DNA of 18,433 bases from Saprospiraceae bacterium (GCA_021739805.1 JAIPBB010000077.1:1-18433), one strand, 5' to 3'; counted from the stretch's first letter, positions 1 to 8,103 are shown. The notes: generated by a model not told the origin, from the letters alone. Made by a program: numbers and translations.

Positions 1-809
1 GAGTCTTTCAGCTTTTTATCAACATCATTTAAAAGTGTTTCAAATCGGATATCTCTAAATGATGAAATGAAATCAAGAACTTTTAAAGTGTCATAAGAAT
101 CAAGAAATTTGTCATCAACTAAAGATTTTATTGAGAAAGATTGGTTGTTATTGTTAATGCAAACAAATGACTCCTGGGGTTGTTCAAGGAATTCTATTTT
201 TATTGATTTTATATCTGAGAGTTTATATTTGAAAATGCCATGGTCTCTCCAGTCTTTTAATTGTGCAGAATATCTGCTTGACAGAAAGCCATTAAATCCC
301 GGAAGATTCATTACATAAGGAGTTGATGAATTTTCCATTAGCATAAATGTTCCCATATTATCCTTTGTTGCATCACCAACATAATAAGTTTTAGTGAGTT
401 TTTCGTGTGGAAAAAGTTTTATTCCAAGAAAATTAATTCTGTAAACATTTTGATAAATTTCAACTTTTGTAGCGATTGAAGCCATTCTCTTAATTACACT
501 ATTATGAGATACCAAAGGAACAGGTTTTTTAACTTCCAGGTTTAAAATGGTTTTTAAAAGAACTTCAACATTAGTTTGAATTGCCATATAATCTTTGTTG
601 ACCGTCCAACTTCCGTTTGTTTGCTTTTCGAGCAATGCTTCCCTGTTTTGTTTGTCAGCAATAAAAATTTTGGTAATATTCGATGTGTCAGAAACTGCAA
701 AATTGCTTAAGTCGCTTTTATTTGTAGTATTGGTTTGCTTGAATATTAAAAATGCAGCTACAATTAAAAGAATAATTGTGATTATTATTGATAGCCTGTT
801 TTTCTTCAT
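1..809 (-). CDS. DUF4340 domain protein, C-terminus cut by window edge
   Basis: An open minus-strand frame runs from an ATG at 809 off the left edge, giving 269 codons with no stop. The product begins MKKNRLSIIITIILLIVAAF, a short basic stretch followed by one membrane segment, so it is probably an inner-membrane-anchored protein facing the periplasm. The rest (for example NREALLEKQTNGSWTVNKDY and KTYYVGDATKDNMGTFML) matches what I know of DUF4340 proteins, which often follow GldG-like auxiliary subunits of ABC exporters. It starts 15 bp after the gldG stop, so it is very likely the third gene of a gldF-gldG-DUF4340 operon. Its biochemical role is unknown; by position it should be an accessory part of the same transporter. 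The reading frame is certain, the family call is from memory. Confidence 0.85.
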   Translation of the reverse strand, partial: MKKNRLSIIITIILLIVAAFLIFKQTNTTNKSDLSNFAVSDTSNITKIFIADKQNREALLEKQTNGSWTVNKDYMAIQTNVEVLLKTILNLEVKKPVPLVSHNSVIKRMASIATKVEIYQNVYRINFLGIKLFPHEKLTKTYYVGDATKDNMGTFMLMENSSTPYVMNLPGFNGFLSSRYSAQLKDWRDHGIFKYKLSDIKSIKIEFLEQPQESFVCINNNNQSFSIKSLVDDKFLDSYDTLKVLDFISSFRDIRFETLLNDVDKKLKD

Positions 810-824
810 TATTGCAATATTTAT

Positions 825-2570
825 TTAATCTCTTTGATATTTTCGTTTTCTAATTATTAGTAAAACAATTCCTAAAATCGTGATAATTAAAATTGGAATT
901 AAAGTGTTTAGTAATTGCCAAAATAATCTGTCAGTTGTTATTTTTGTTTTATCAAGCAATCTGATTTTTAGCTCTCTCGACCTTACTGAAATTAGTCCTG
1001 ATTCATCACAAAGATAATTAACGGCATTTAAAATAAAATCGTTGTTTCCGTATTCTGTACCTGAATATTTGTCAATACCCAAAGGGTAGGGGCGTGCCTT
1101 TCCCTCATCCCAATGAATTTGATTTTTAATTATATCACCATCAGAAATGACTATCATTTTTGATGGTTTATCAATTTCAAGAAAACCTATGCTTTCCTCC
1201 TCTTTTGCTTCAGGAGCAATTCGGTTTTTGAAAACTGATTCAAATTTTCCTTCCAAAAGAACTGCTACCGGATTATAAGGATTTCTGAATGATTGCTCAA
1301 TATTTTTCTCTCTTATAATTTCTAAACTAATTCTTGCCGGTGTATTAATAGTTTTTGAATATTCAGATGACGAAAGCAAAACTGTTTTTTTAATTCCTTT
1401 TGTGCCAACTGTGTCAATACTACTGATAAACTCGGTTTTAATTGCATTTAAATTAGCCACAACCGGATGCGATAGCAATGGAAATATTACTGGAGAATAA
1501 TACCATGGAAAAAACTTGAATTTTGGTTGACTTCCATAAGGTTGTGTGTTTAAAGGAATGCCAACGCAGCTCATATCTAAAATCAAATCAGTGTTTAGCC
1601 TAACTCCATACTTAAATAATTGGTCTTCTAAATTCAATCTTTTAGCAAATCCATATGTTTCTCCTTTAAATTGTAAACTATCCATGCTTGCAAAAACAGG
1701 GTCAATCAACCATAGTGAGCTTCCGCCTCTTATTATAAACTGGTCAATAATAAATTTATCTTTTTCACTAAAAATTGAGTCAGGTTTAGCTATAATAATT
1801 GCTTTGTATTTATTGATGATTACCGTTCCGCCGGAATCTAGTTCCCGATGTGTTGTTAAGCTTTGAATTTGTTCGTTCAACCTTACATCTTCAACATTAT
1901 AATATTCAGAAAGTGATGCTTTGATTGAAGCTATATGTATTCCTGAAAGTTCACCATGTCCCTGGATAAAAGCAATTTTTGGTTTTTGCTTAATGGTGAG
2001 TTTTTTTATAACATTAGCAATATTAAACTCCATTGCCTGAACTGAACTGTTGATTTGTGCCTCCGGCGGAACACCCATTTGAGATATTAAAAGCTGTAAG
2101 GGGAGTTCTTTAGATTTATAAGAAACCAAAGCTCCCGGAAAAATTACCTGTTGCGATTGAACATCATTTTTATCGGATTGAACTGTTGTCGGTTGCAATC
2201 CTTTTCCCATTAATTGTTGATATAATCCGGTTCTAATACTTTTGTCTTCACTTTCTGAAGGATTAATAAATTCGTACTGGATATTTTTGTTGTAAGCCCT
2301 GAATTCATCAAGCATTTCTTTGGTTTCATTTCTTAGTTTTTTAAAACCGGCAGGAAAATCACCATCGAGATAAACTTTGAAATAAACAATATCATCAAGT
2401 TCTTTAACTAAAGTTTTAGTGGCTTTCGAAAGAGTGTATCTTTTTTCTGATGTAAGGTCGAAACGGGTAAAGAAAAAGGATGCAATAATATTGATAGAAA
2501 TAATAATAATCAGCCCTAAAGCCAACTGAGTTATATTTTGTCGTTTTATGTTTTTCTTTTTGTTTGACAT
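825..2570 (-). CDS. gldG: GldG, ABC exporter-associated auxiliary protein
   Basis: This 581-residue protein has a membrane segment at about residues 14-34, a large extracytoplasmic domain and a second membrane segment near the C-terminus (about 553-575), followed by a basic tail. The sequence FDLTSEKRYTLS after the first segment and KPKIAFIQGHGE near residues 197-208 are typical of the ABC_transp_aux family to which GldG belongs. In gliding Bacteroidota, GldA (ATPase), GldF (permease) and GldG form an ABC complex linked to gliding and type IX secretion. GldFG are also found in non-gliding species, so motility should not be assumed. It lies 10 bp downstream of gldF and is near the usual GldG length, so it looks intact. 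Confidence 0.9.
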   Translation of the reverse strand: MSNKKKNIKRQNITQLALGLIIIISINIIASFFFTRFDLTSEKRYTLSKATKTLVKELDDIVYFKVYLDGDFPAGFKKLRNETKEMLDEFRAYNKNIQYEFINPSESEDKSIRTGLYQQLMGKGLQPTTVQSDKNDVQSQQVIFPGALVSYKSKELPLQLLISQMGVPPEAQINSSVQAMEFNIANVIKKLTIKQKPKIAFIQGHGELSGIHIASIKASLSEYYNVEDVRLNEQIQSLTTHRELDSGGTVIINKYKAIIIAKPDSIFSEKDKFIIDQFIIRGGSSLWLIDPVFASMDSLQFKGETYGFAKRLNLEDQLFKYGVRLNTDLILDMSCVGIPLNTQPYGSQPKFKFFPWYYSPVIFPLLSHPVVANLNAIKTEFISSIDTVGTKGIKKTVLLSSSEYSKTINTPARISLEIIREKNIEQSFRNPYNPVAVLLEGKFESVFKNRIAPEAKEEESIGFLEIDKPSKMIVISDGDIIKNQIHWDEGKARPYPLGIDKYSGTEYGNNDFILNAVNYLCDESGLISVRSRELKIRLLDKTKITTDRLFWQLLNTLIPILIITILGIVLLIIRKRKYQRD

Positions 2571-2580
2571 TATGTTTAAT

Positions 2581-3315
2581 TTATTGCCAGTTTCTGCTTT
2601 GTAATGACATCTTTGTTAATATGGTAAAAAGGGCAATTACGCTTAAAAAATAAATAATATCCCTAGTGTCGATAACGCCTCTGCTCATCGAGATATAATG
2701 TTCATTTATCCCTAATGTTTTAATTAAAAGGTCAATGCTGCCAAATAAATCTAAGGAGAAAATAAAATCAAATCCTATATAGACAAATCCACATAAAAAC
2801 ACTGAAACAATAAAAGATATTATTTGGTTGTCAGTTATTGATGATGAAAACAAACCTATTGAAACAAATGCTGCACTAAGAAAAAATAATCCTATATATG
2901 AACCCCATGTTCCTCCTATGTCGATATTGCCAACCGGAAATCCAAGTTTGTAAACCGTGAAAAAGAAAAATAAAGTTGGAATAAGGGATAAAATAACCAA
3001 TACAATTCCGGCAATAAACTTCGAAAATATTATTTGTAAATCAGATATTGGTTTGGTAACTAAAAGTTCAATAGTTCCGCTTTTCTTTTCATCAGAAAAC
3101 GACCGCATTGTGATTGCAGGAATTAAAAATAAAAAAACGAAAGGAGCTAAGATGAAAAGTCCGTCAATACTGGCATAGCCATAATCAAGTATGTTGAACT
3201 CTATAGGGAAAACCCAAAGAAAAAGGCTGTTAATCAATAGAAAAATTATGATTACTATATAACCAATCAGCGAACTTAGAAAACTATTAATTTCCTTTTT
3301 GATTAAGGTCAACAT
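2581..3315 (-). CDS. gldF: GldF, ABC-2 type permease
   Basis: This 244-residue protein is highly hydrophobic with about six membrane segments, starting at roughly residues 12-38 (LIGYIVIIIFLLINSLFLWV). It carries the ABC-2 family pattern SFSDEKKSGTIELLVTKPIS (about residues 72-91), in which a cytoplasmic stretch precedes the second helix bundle. This is the membrane channel partner of GldG, and its length matches GldF. It is the first gene of the minus-strand operon. No nucleotide-binding subunit is encoded next to it, so the GldA-like ATPase must be elsewhere in the genome, which is the common arrangement in this phylum. I see no convincing promoter in the 88 bp upstream, so co-transcription with the DUF62 gene before it is possible. 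Confidence 0.9.
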   Translation of the reverse strand: MLTLIKKEINSFLSSLIGYIVIIIFLLINSLFLWVFPIEFNILDYGYASIDGLFILAPFVFLFLIPAITMRSFSDEKKSGTIELLVTKPISDLQIIFSKFIAGIVLVILSLIPTLFFFFTVYKLGFPVGNIDIGGTWGSYIGLFFLSAAFVSIGLFSSSITDNQIISFIVSVFLCGFVYIGFDFIFSLDLFGSIDLLIKTLGINEHYISMSRGVIDTRDIIYFLSVIALFTILTKMSLQSRNWQ

Positions 3316-3403
3316 ATTTTATTACGTAAATTTTTAAATCAGGTGGTAAAAATAATTAAATTTTATGGATTGAAGTGAAATGAAAAATGATATTTGAAAT
3401 GAA

Positions 3404-4189
3404 TTATTCTTCATCAAATTCAATTCGAATAATATCGTCATTCTTTAAACCAAGAAGACTTCCTGCATTACCCTGATTAATTGCAATTTCAAGATAGCCA
3501 TTTGAGCCGAATAGTGCAAGCATTTCGCCAAGTGGTACATCTTGATAAGATTTTGAGATAGTGTTTATTTCGTATTCTCTTATTTTTATAATGATTGAAA
3601 ACTTTCGACCTTTCCCGATTTCTTTAAATAAATCCTCAGTCACATTAATAATTACATTTTCATAACCATCAACATAAATTACTTTGCCTTTAATAATATT
3701 CTTTTCAACCACAGGATTAAACGACATCTTCCTTAGAAGAGCATCTTTAGGGCTTCCAAGCTCATTGAAATCTTTGCCTTCTGCCAGATGGACTGCTGCT
3801 TTTACAAAAATATCACGGGTTGAAAATGTGAAATAATCTGAATCCTGATAAATTTCCAATTCAATTATTTTTTCAGGTTTTTCGTCAAAAATTAAAGAAA
3901 AAATTCCATTATCGGCACCAATAAAATAATGACCATTTTGAAAAATTGCAATGTGAGGTGATTCAATTGAAGCATCTGTGTTAACGCTAACGATATGAAT
4001 ACTACCTTCAGGAAAACTTTTATAAGTATTTCTAATAATAAAGGAAGCCTGGTGAATATTAAAAGGAGGAATCTGGTGTGTAATGTCAATTATTTTAGCA
4101 TCAGGAAGTTTTGTTAAAATACTTCCTTTAACAACACCTAAATAATGGTCTTTCGTTCCCCAATCAGAAGTTAATGTAATAATTGACAT
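3404..4189 (-). CDS. DUF62 family SAM hydroxide adenosyltransferase-like protein
   Basis: This 261-residue protein starts MSIITLTSDWGTKDHYLGVV and has the ADNGIFS (92-98) and RDIFVKAAVHLAEG (125-138) motifs of the DUF62 family. That family comprises SAM hydrolases related to fluorinase and chlorinase, which split S-adenosylmethionine into adenosine and methionine. The C-terminal beta-barrel domain is also present (GYLEIAINQGNAGSLLGL, 231-248). The family is usually described with an Asp-Arg-His catalytic triad. By my alignment the Asp position is Asn70 and the Arg position is Ser77, while His134 is kept. The enzyme may therefore be altered or only bind SAM. It is divergent from the phoH-like gene across 144 bp. 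Family membership is confident; SAM hydrolase activity is not established. Confidence 0.88.
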   Translation of the reverse strand: MSIITLTSDWGTKDHYLGVVKGSILTKLPDAKIIDITHQIPPFNIHQASFIIRNTYKSFPEGSIHIVSVNTDASIESPHIAIFQNGHYFIGADNGIFSLIFDEKPEKIIELEIYQDSDYFTFSTRDIFVKAAVHLAEGKDFNELGSPKDALLRKMSFNPVVEKNIIKGKVIYVDGYENVIINVTEDLFKEIGKGRKFSIIIKIREYEINTISKSYQDVPLGEMLALFGSNGYLEIAINQGNAGSLLGLKNDDIIRIEFDEE

Positions 4190-4280
4190 TCTTTTTTTTA
4201 TAATTATTTTTGTCCTGAGAAAATTAAAATTTGAACAATCAAAATTAACAATTATAAATAAACTCTAAGGTTTTTTTTAA

Positions 4281-4288
4281 TAATTTTG
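4281..4288 (+). promoter_or_regulatory. possible -7 box (TAATTTTG) upstream of phoH-like gene
   Basis: TAATTTTG fits the Bacteroidota -7 consensus TAnnTTTG and lies 45 bp before the start of the PhoH-like gene. There is no TTG at the expected -33 position, and the 144-bp divergent spacer is very AT-rich, so a chance match is easy. A mirror-image TAATTTTG on the minus strand (4240-4247) could serve the DUF62 gene, with the same weakness. Confidence 0.25.
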
Positions 4289-4333
4289 ATTATTCAAAAA
4301 ATCAGAAATGGTTTTTAATCTTAAATATTTTTA

Positions 4334-5284
4334 ATGAACGAAAAAAGCTTCGAAATTAATGATTTAAATCCCCTGGATTTCTTCGGTGTAAATGATGTTA
4401 ATATTGAATCAATACGAAAGTTTTTCCCAAAACTCAAAATTATTGCAAGAGGCAATATCGTAAAAGCTGTTGGTGATGATGAAGAGTTAATGCATTTTGA
4501 AAATAAATACCATTATTTAATCCTTCATTGCGAAAAATTTGGAAAGTTAAATTCATCTGATATTAAAATGATTTTAAATTCAAAAGACAAAGAAATAAAG
4601 GAGTCATTAAATAATCAGGAAGATGTACTGGTTCATGGAACAGGCGGGAAGCTAATAAGGGCTTTAACAGTTAACCAGCGCAAAATGGTCGAAAGCTGTT
4701 ACGAAAACGATTTAGTTTTTGCTATTGGGCCGGCGGGAACCGGAAAAACTTACACTGCTGTTGCAATAGCTGTAAAGGCTTTAAAAAACAGAGAAGTAAA
4801 ACGAATTGTTTTGACCAGGCCGGCAGTTGAAGCTGGTGAGAATTTAGGATTTCTTCCCGGTGATTTAAGGGATAAACTTGACCCTTATCTTCAGCCAATT
4901 TATGATGCTCTTCGGGATATGTTGCCACATCAAAAACTTTTATCTTATCTTGAAGAAGGTACTATTGAAATAGCACCTTTGGCATTTATGCGGGGAAGAA
5001 CATTAAACAATGCATTTGTGATTCTTGATGAAGCTCAAAATACAACAAATATGCAATTGAAGATGTTTCTAACCAGGATGGGGAAATCTGCAAAATTTGT
5101 TGTTACAGGAGATATTACTCAAATTGATTTGCCAAAACATCAATCATCAGGATTGGTTCAATCAAAACAACTTTTAGAAGGAATTAAAGGAATTGAATTT
5201 GTAATGCTTGATGAAAGGGATGTCGTTAGGCATCAATTAGTGACTAAAATTATTAAAGCTTATGATTCAATATCACGAAAATGA
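4334..5284 (+). CDS. phoH: PhoH-family ATPase
   Basis: This 316-residue protein has a small N-terminal domain (about 1-100) and a PhoH P-loop ATPase core. The Walker A motif GPAGTGKT is at 132-139, Walker B VILDEAQN at 229-236, and the conserved VTGDITQIDLP at 257-267. The long form with an N-terminal extension resembles YbeZ-type PhoH proteins, which are linked to RNA metabolism and often act with the endoribonuclease YbeY. No ybeY is present in this window. The gene starts at the ATG at 4334 without a clear Shine-Dalgarno sequence, as is common in this phylum. It is 45 bp upstream of purC and the two are probably co-transcribed. All nucleotide-binding residues are intact. Confidence 0.95.
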   Translation: MNEKSFEINDLNPLDFFGVNDVNIESIRKFFPKLKIIARGNIVKAVGDDEELMHFENKYHYLILHCEKFGKLNSSDIKMILNSKDKEIKESLNNQEDVLVHGTGGKLIRALTVNQRKMVESCYENDLVFAIGPAGTGKTYTAVAIAVKALKNREVKRIVLTRPAVEAGENLGFLPGDLRDKLDPYLQPIYDALRDMLPHQKLLSYLEEGTIEIAPLAFMRGRTLNNAFVILDEAQNTTNMQLKMFLTRMGKSAKFVVTGDITQIDLPKHQSSGLVQSKQLLEGIKGIEFVMLDERDVVRHQLVTKIIKAYDSISRK

Positions 5285-5329
5285 AAATATAAATAATAGA
5301 AAATAAACTAATTACAAAAATTAAAACAA

Positions 5330-6283
5330 ATGAACACAATTGTAGAAACTAATTTTAATCTTCCGGGACTAAAAGAGATTTATAAAGGTAAAGTAAGAGA
5401 TGTGTATAAATTGGAAAATGATTTAATGATAATGATTGCATCTGATAGAATTTCAGCTTTTGATGTTGTATTACCAAAAGCTATTCCTTATAAAGGGCAG
5501 GTTTTAAATCAGATTGCTGCAAAATTCCTTGATTTAACAGAAGATATTGTTCCAAACTGGAAAATTGCTACCCCAGATCCGATGGTAACTATAGGTCATT
5601 ATTGTGAAACCTTTCCTGTGGAAATGATAATTAGAGGTTATTTGACCGGAAGCTCATGGAGAACTTATAAAAAAGGTATTAGAGAAATTTGCGGCGTGCC
5701 AATTCCTGACGGAATGAAAGAACATGAAAGATTTCCAAAACCAATTATCACTCCTACAACAAAAGCGGAACAAGGCGAACATGATGAAGATATTTCAAAG
5801 GATGAAATAATTAAAAATGGTTTAGTGTCAAAAGAAGACTATGAGCTTTTAGAAAAATACAGTTTGGAACTCTTTCAAAGAGGAACTGAAATTGCAAATG
5901 AAAAAGGTCTGATTTTAGTTGACACAAAATATGAATTTGGAAAAAAAGACGGAAAGATATTTTTGATTGATGAGATTCATACTCCTGATTCATCACGATA
6001 TTTTTATAAAGATGGTTATGAGGAAAGACAAGCATCGGGAGAAGGGCAAAAGCAACTCTCAAAGGAATTTGTCAGAGAATGGTTAATGGAAAATAATTTT
6101 CAGGGTCAAGAAGGGCAAAGTCTTCCATCTATTCCTGATGATTTCGTAAACCTGGTTTCAAATAGGTATATAGAATTATATGAGAAAATCACCGGCGAGA
6201 GATTTGAAAAAAATGATGTCAGCAATGTTTTATCCCGGGTTGAAAACAATATTCAAAAATTCTTAAAAGCTTATAATAAATAA
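5330..6283 (+). CDS. purC: SAICAR synthase (PurC)
   Basis: Phosphoribosylaminoimidazole-succinocarboxamide synthase joins CAIR and aspartate with ATP to form SAICAR in cytoplasmic de novo purine synthesis. The 317-residue product shows the family signatures KGKVRDVY (19-26), SDRISAFD (38-45), [10 protein letters not shown] (101-110), the [13 protein letters not shown] stretch (144-156), DTKYEFG (198-204) and [13 protein letters not shown] (213-225). It is the longer form, as in yeast and many Bacteroidota, rather than the roughly 240-residue E. coli type. It follows the PhoH-like gene by 45 bp. No purine riboswitch or other leader structure is visible in that short gap, so expression probably depends on the upstream promoter. 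Confidence 0.97.
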   Translation: MNTIVETNFNLPGLKEIYKGKVRDVYKLENDLMIMIASDRISAFDVVLPKAIPYKGQVLNQIAAKFLDLTEDIVPNWKIATPDPMVTIGHYCETFPVEMIIRGYLTGSSWRTYKKGIREICGVPIPDGMKEHERFPKPIITPTTKAEQGEHDEDISKDEIIKNGLVSKEDYELLEKYSLELFQRGTEIANEKGLILVDTKYEFGKKDGKIFLIDEIHTPDSSRYFYKDGYEERQASGEGQKQLSKEFVREWLMENNFQGQEGQSLPSIPDDFVNLVSNRYIELYEKITGERFEKNDVSNVLSRVENNIQKFLKAYNK

Positions 6284-6360
6284 TGTGCTTATTGATGCGA
6301 GTTTAAATTTGCAAAATATTTTTTAAAGCTTAAAATCCATACAAATAGGATGTTTCGATG

Positions 6361-6380
6361 GTTTTGTTAAAACTTTTTTT
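6361..6380 (+). terminator. weak possible terminator after purC
   Basis: GTTTT-GTT-AAAAC can form a five-pair stem and is followed by seven T residues, 78 bp downstream of the purC stop and just before the tetR promoter. The stem is entirely A/T except for one pair, so it may not be functional. The position is the right one for separating purC from the next operon. Confidence 0.25.
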
Positions 6381-6400
6381 AAAAAAATATCAAAAAACAC

Positions 6401-6430
6401 TTGACAAATAAATTTAAATTATTACTTTTG
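6401..6430 (+). promoter_or_regulatory. Bacteroidota-type promoter for the tetR operon
   Basis: TTG at 6401-6403 and TACTTTTG at 6423-6430 are separated by 19 bp. This is an exact fit to the TTG / TAnnTTTG promoter of Bacteroidota primary sigma factors. The expected transcription start (about 6435-6438) falls inside the first TetR-type operator, so repressor binding should block initiation. The 5' leader would be about 80 nt and contains the second operator. This is the best promoter in the window. Confidence 0.75.
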
Positions 6431-6443
6431 ACCGACCGTTCAA
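6428..6443. promoter_or_regulatory. TetR-type operator, copy 1
   Basis: TTGACCGACCGTTCAA is an imperfect palindrome; 12 of its 16 bases match its own reverse complement (TTGAnCGnnCGnTCAA). It overlaps the last three bases of the -7 box and the predicted transcription start of the downstream tetR gene. It is followed by TCAAAAA, and nearly the same context recurs 55 bp later. The layout is typical of an autoregulated TetR-family repressor. Binding itself is inferred. Confidence 0.7.
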
Positions 6444-6482
6444 TCAAAAAAATGAGAAAACGGTATTTTTTTGAAACAATAA

Positions 6483-6498
6483 CTGACTGACCGTTCAA
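6483..6498. promoter_or_regulatory. TetR-type operator, copy 2
   Basis: CTGACTGACCGTTCAA repeats copy 1 at 14 of 16 positions, and the match continues into C-AAAAA downstream. It starts 55 bp after copy 1, close to five helical turns, so two bound dimers would lie on about the same face of the DNA. It ends 18 bp before the tetR start codon. As a palindrome it is weaker than copy 1, but the core TGACCGTTCAA fits the shared pattern. Confidence 0.62.
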
Positions 6499-6516
6499 CC
6501 AAAAATATTTACTAAA

Positions 6517-7092
6517 ATGCCAAAGACTGAAGAGCAATTCGAAGAAATTAGAAGAGACAGGAGAGAGTTAATAATGAATACTGCATTGAAACTCTTTGCC
6601 GATAATGGGTATTTTCATGTATCGATAAGTCAAATTGCTGACGAAGCTAAAATTTCAAAGGGTTTATTGTATAATTATTTTGACAGCAAGGAAGATTTAC
6701 TTAAAGCTACTCTTTATAAAGGAGTTGAAGACATAACTGAAAATTTTGACCCAAATCATGATGGAGTTCTGGAGCATGATGAACTTATAGGTTATATTAA
6801 TACAGTTTGCGAAATTCTAAAAAGCAATCTTGATTTCTGGAGACTTTTCTTTTATGTGGTGCGACAACCAAGAATTATGGAGTTGATTGAACCAAGAATT
6901 CAAGAATTAGGTAAGACAATGATTCATATGCTCTACAATTATTTTGAAAAAAGGGGATATAAAGATCCGGGAGTTGAAACACACTTTTTTACATCCATAA
7001 TGAAAGGTGTTGGGATAATGTTTTTAAACGACCCTGAAAATTATCCTATTAAAGAAGTAAAAGAAAAATTATTAAAAATGTATGATAAATAA
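6517..7092 (+). CDS. TetR/AcrR-family transcriptional regulator
   Basis: This 191-residue protein has an N-terminal TetR DNA-binding domain. A helix (RRELIMNTALKLFADNGYFH, about 15-34) precedes the helix-turn-helix at about 37-56 (ISQIADEAKISKGLLYNYFD), which ends in the typical YNYFDSKEDLL. The C-terminal two-thirds is helical and should form the ligand pocket and dimer surface; its ligand cannot be read from sequence. Two operator-like repeats and a strong promoter lie directly upstream, so it probably represses itself and the genes behind it. The LolA-like gene starts only 11 bp downstream and is surely in the same transcript. TetR proteins in such positions often sense fatty or other hydrophobic compounds, but that is inference here. 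Confidence 0.93.
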   Translation: MPKTEEQFEEIRRDRRELIMNTALKLFADNGYFHVSISQIADEAKISKGLLYNYFDSKEDLLKATLYKGVEDITENFDPNHDGVLEHDELIGYINTVCEILKSNLDFWRLFFYVVRQPRIMELIEPRIQELGKTMIHMLYNYFEKRGYKDPGVETHFFTSIMKGVGIMFLNDPENYPIKEVKEKLLKMYDK

Positions 7093-7103
7093 AATCTAAA
7101 CAG

Positions 7104-7862
7104 ATGAAAAAGTTTTTAATTGCAATAGTTGTTTTATTCGGAGTATTAATAGTAAATAGTATTGAAGCTCAGGAATTAACAGCATTAGAAATTATCACAA
7201 AAGCTGACAATAAAAATCGTGGAGAAACCAGTGAGGGCGTTATGACTATGACAATAGTTCGTCCGGGTTGGAGTAGAAGTGTGTCAATGAAAGCATGGTC
7301 GAAGGGGGATGATTATTTTCTTCTTTATATAACAGCACCGGCAAAGGAAAAAGGTCAGGTTTTTCTAAAAAGAGAAAAAGAAATGTGGAATTGGGTTCCA
7401 ACAATTGAAAGAATGATTAAAATTCCTCCGTCAATGATGATGCAATCGTGGATGGGCTCTGATTTTACTAATGATGATTTGGTTAAACAATCATCATTAA
7501 TTGTTGACTACAATCATAAGCTGCTTGGAAAAGAGATTCTACGTGATAAAGAATGTTATAAAATTGAGCTTATACCAAAACCTGATGCAGCTGTTGTTTG
7601 GGGTAAAATTATCACTTATGTAACTGTGGATGGTTTCGATTTTTGGACAAGTAAATATTATGATGAAGATAATTATCTTGTAAATACTGACAATGCTTAT
7701 AATCTAAAAAAGATGGGAGACAGAATAATCCCAACTAAAATTGAAATGATTCCTGCTGACAAAAAGGGACAAAAAACAATACTTGAAATAAACTCAATGA
7801 CTTTTAATAAACCAATTAGTGATGAGTTTTTTTCACAACAGAATATGAAAAGAGTCAGGTGA
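7104..7862 (+). CDS. LolA-like outer-membrane lipoprotein-sorting protein
   Basis: This 252-residue protein has a clear signal peptide (MKKFLIAIVVLFGVLIVNSI, cleavage near Ala22-Gln23), so it is exported to the periplasm. The mature part matches the LolA_like family (COG2834 type): TMTIVRPGWSRSVSMKAWS (48-66), MWNWVPTIERMIKIPP (94-109) and SWMGSDFTNDDLV (115-127). Members have a half-barrel fold that shelters acyl chains and are thought to carry lipids or lipoproteins. This is not the canonical LolA, and the motif MGSDFTNDDL is typical of copies encoded beside RND or ABC exporters. It follows tetR by 11 bp. Next comes a 484-bp spacer of repeats and then two LolCE-type permeases, so it is the likely periplasmic acceptor for that transporter. 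Confidence 0.88.
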   Translation: MKKFLIAIVVLFGVLIVNSIEAQELTALEIITKADNKNRGETSEGVMTMTIVRPGWSRSVSMKAWSKGDDYFLLYITAPAKEKGQVFLKREKEMWNWVPTIERMIKIPPSMMMQSWMGSDFTNDDLVKQSSLIVDYNHKLLGKEILRDKECYKIELIPKPDAAVVWGKIITYVTVDGFDFWTSKYYDEDNYLVNTDNAYNLKKMGDRIIPTKIEMIPADKKGQKTILEINSMTFNKPISDEFFSQQNMKRVR

Positions 7863-7882
7863 TTTGAAAGGGAAGGTGTGAG

Positions 7883-7978
7883 CTTGAGAATGGGAGAATG
7901 GGTGAATGGGTGAGCATGTGAGCGTGAGATTGGGTGAAGGGGTGAGCTTGAGAATGGGGAGAAAGGGTGATGGGGAGA
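7883..7978. repeat. degenerate purine-rich octamer array (12 units)
   Basis: The stretch divides cleanly into twelve 8-bp units such as CTTGAGAA, TGGGAGAA, TGGGTGAA, TGGGTGAG, CGTGAGAT and TGGGGAGA. The units CTTGAGAA, TGGGTGAA and TGGGGAGA each occur twice. The plus strand is almost free of C, which contrasts sharply with the AT-rich surroundings. The array starts 21 bp after the LolA-like stop codon. Similar octamers recur at 11984-12047 and 12233-12288. Confidence 0.8.
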
Positions 7979-8031
7979 GAATCCGCAAATGGGAGGTTTT
8001 AAAGACAAAAGAAAAAAATATTTTCAAATTA

Positions 8032-8103
8032 GCACTTTAGTGCGAAATATTTGTAGAAAAAACAATCACGAAGAAAAAATAAGTGCCGTAGGTACGAAAT
8101 ATT
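8032..8103 (+). repeat. two copies of a hairpin-GAAATATT motif
   Basis: GCACT-TT-AGTGC followed directly by GAAATATT (8032-8051), and GTGCC-GTA-GGTAC followed directly by GAAATATT (8083-8103). The stems differ in sequence but both can form five pairs (the second with one G-U), while the tail is identical. I recall similar elements (GTGCCGTAGGTACGAAATATT) from spacers of other Bacteroidota genomes, so this is probably a dispersed element. Its function is unknown. Confidence 0.6.

Noticed and set aside
1..3315. Evidence that the organism glides
   Set aside because: GldF and GldG homologues also occur in non-gliding Bacteroidota, and no other gliding or type IX secretion gene is in the window.
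5285..5329. Purine riboswitch before purC
   Set aside because: The gap is 45 bp of A/T-rich sequence, too short for the aptamer and without its conserved bases.
7697..8027. Two minus-strand open frames of 64 and 103 codons after the LolA-like gene
   Set aside because: They are low-complexity Ser/Pro/His products of the octamer array, and one overlaps the end of the real LolA-like gene.
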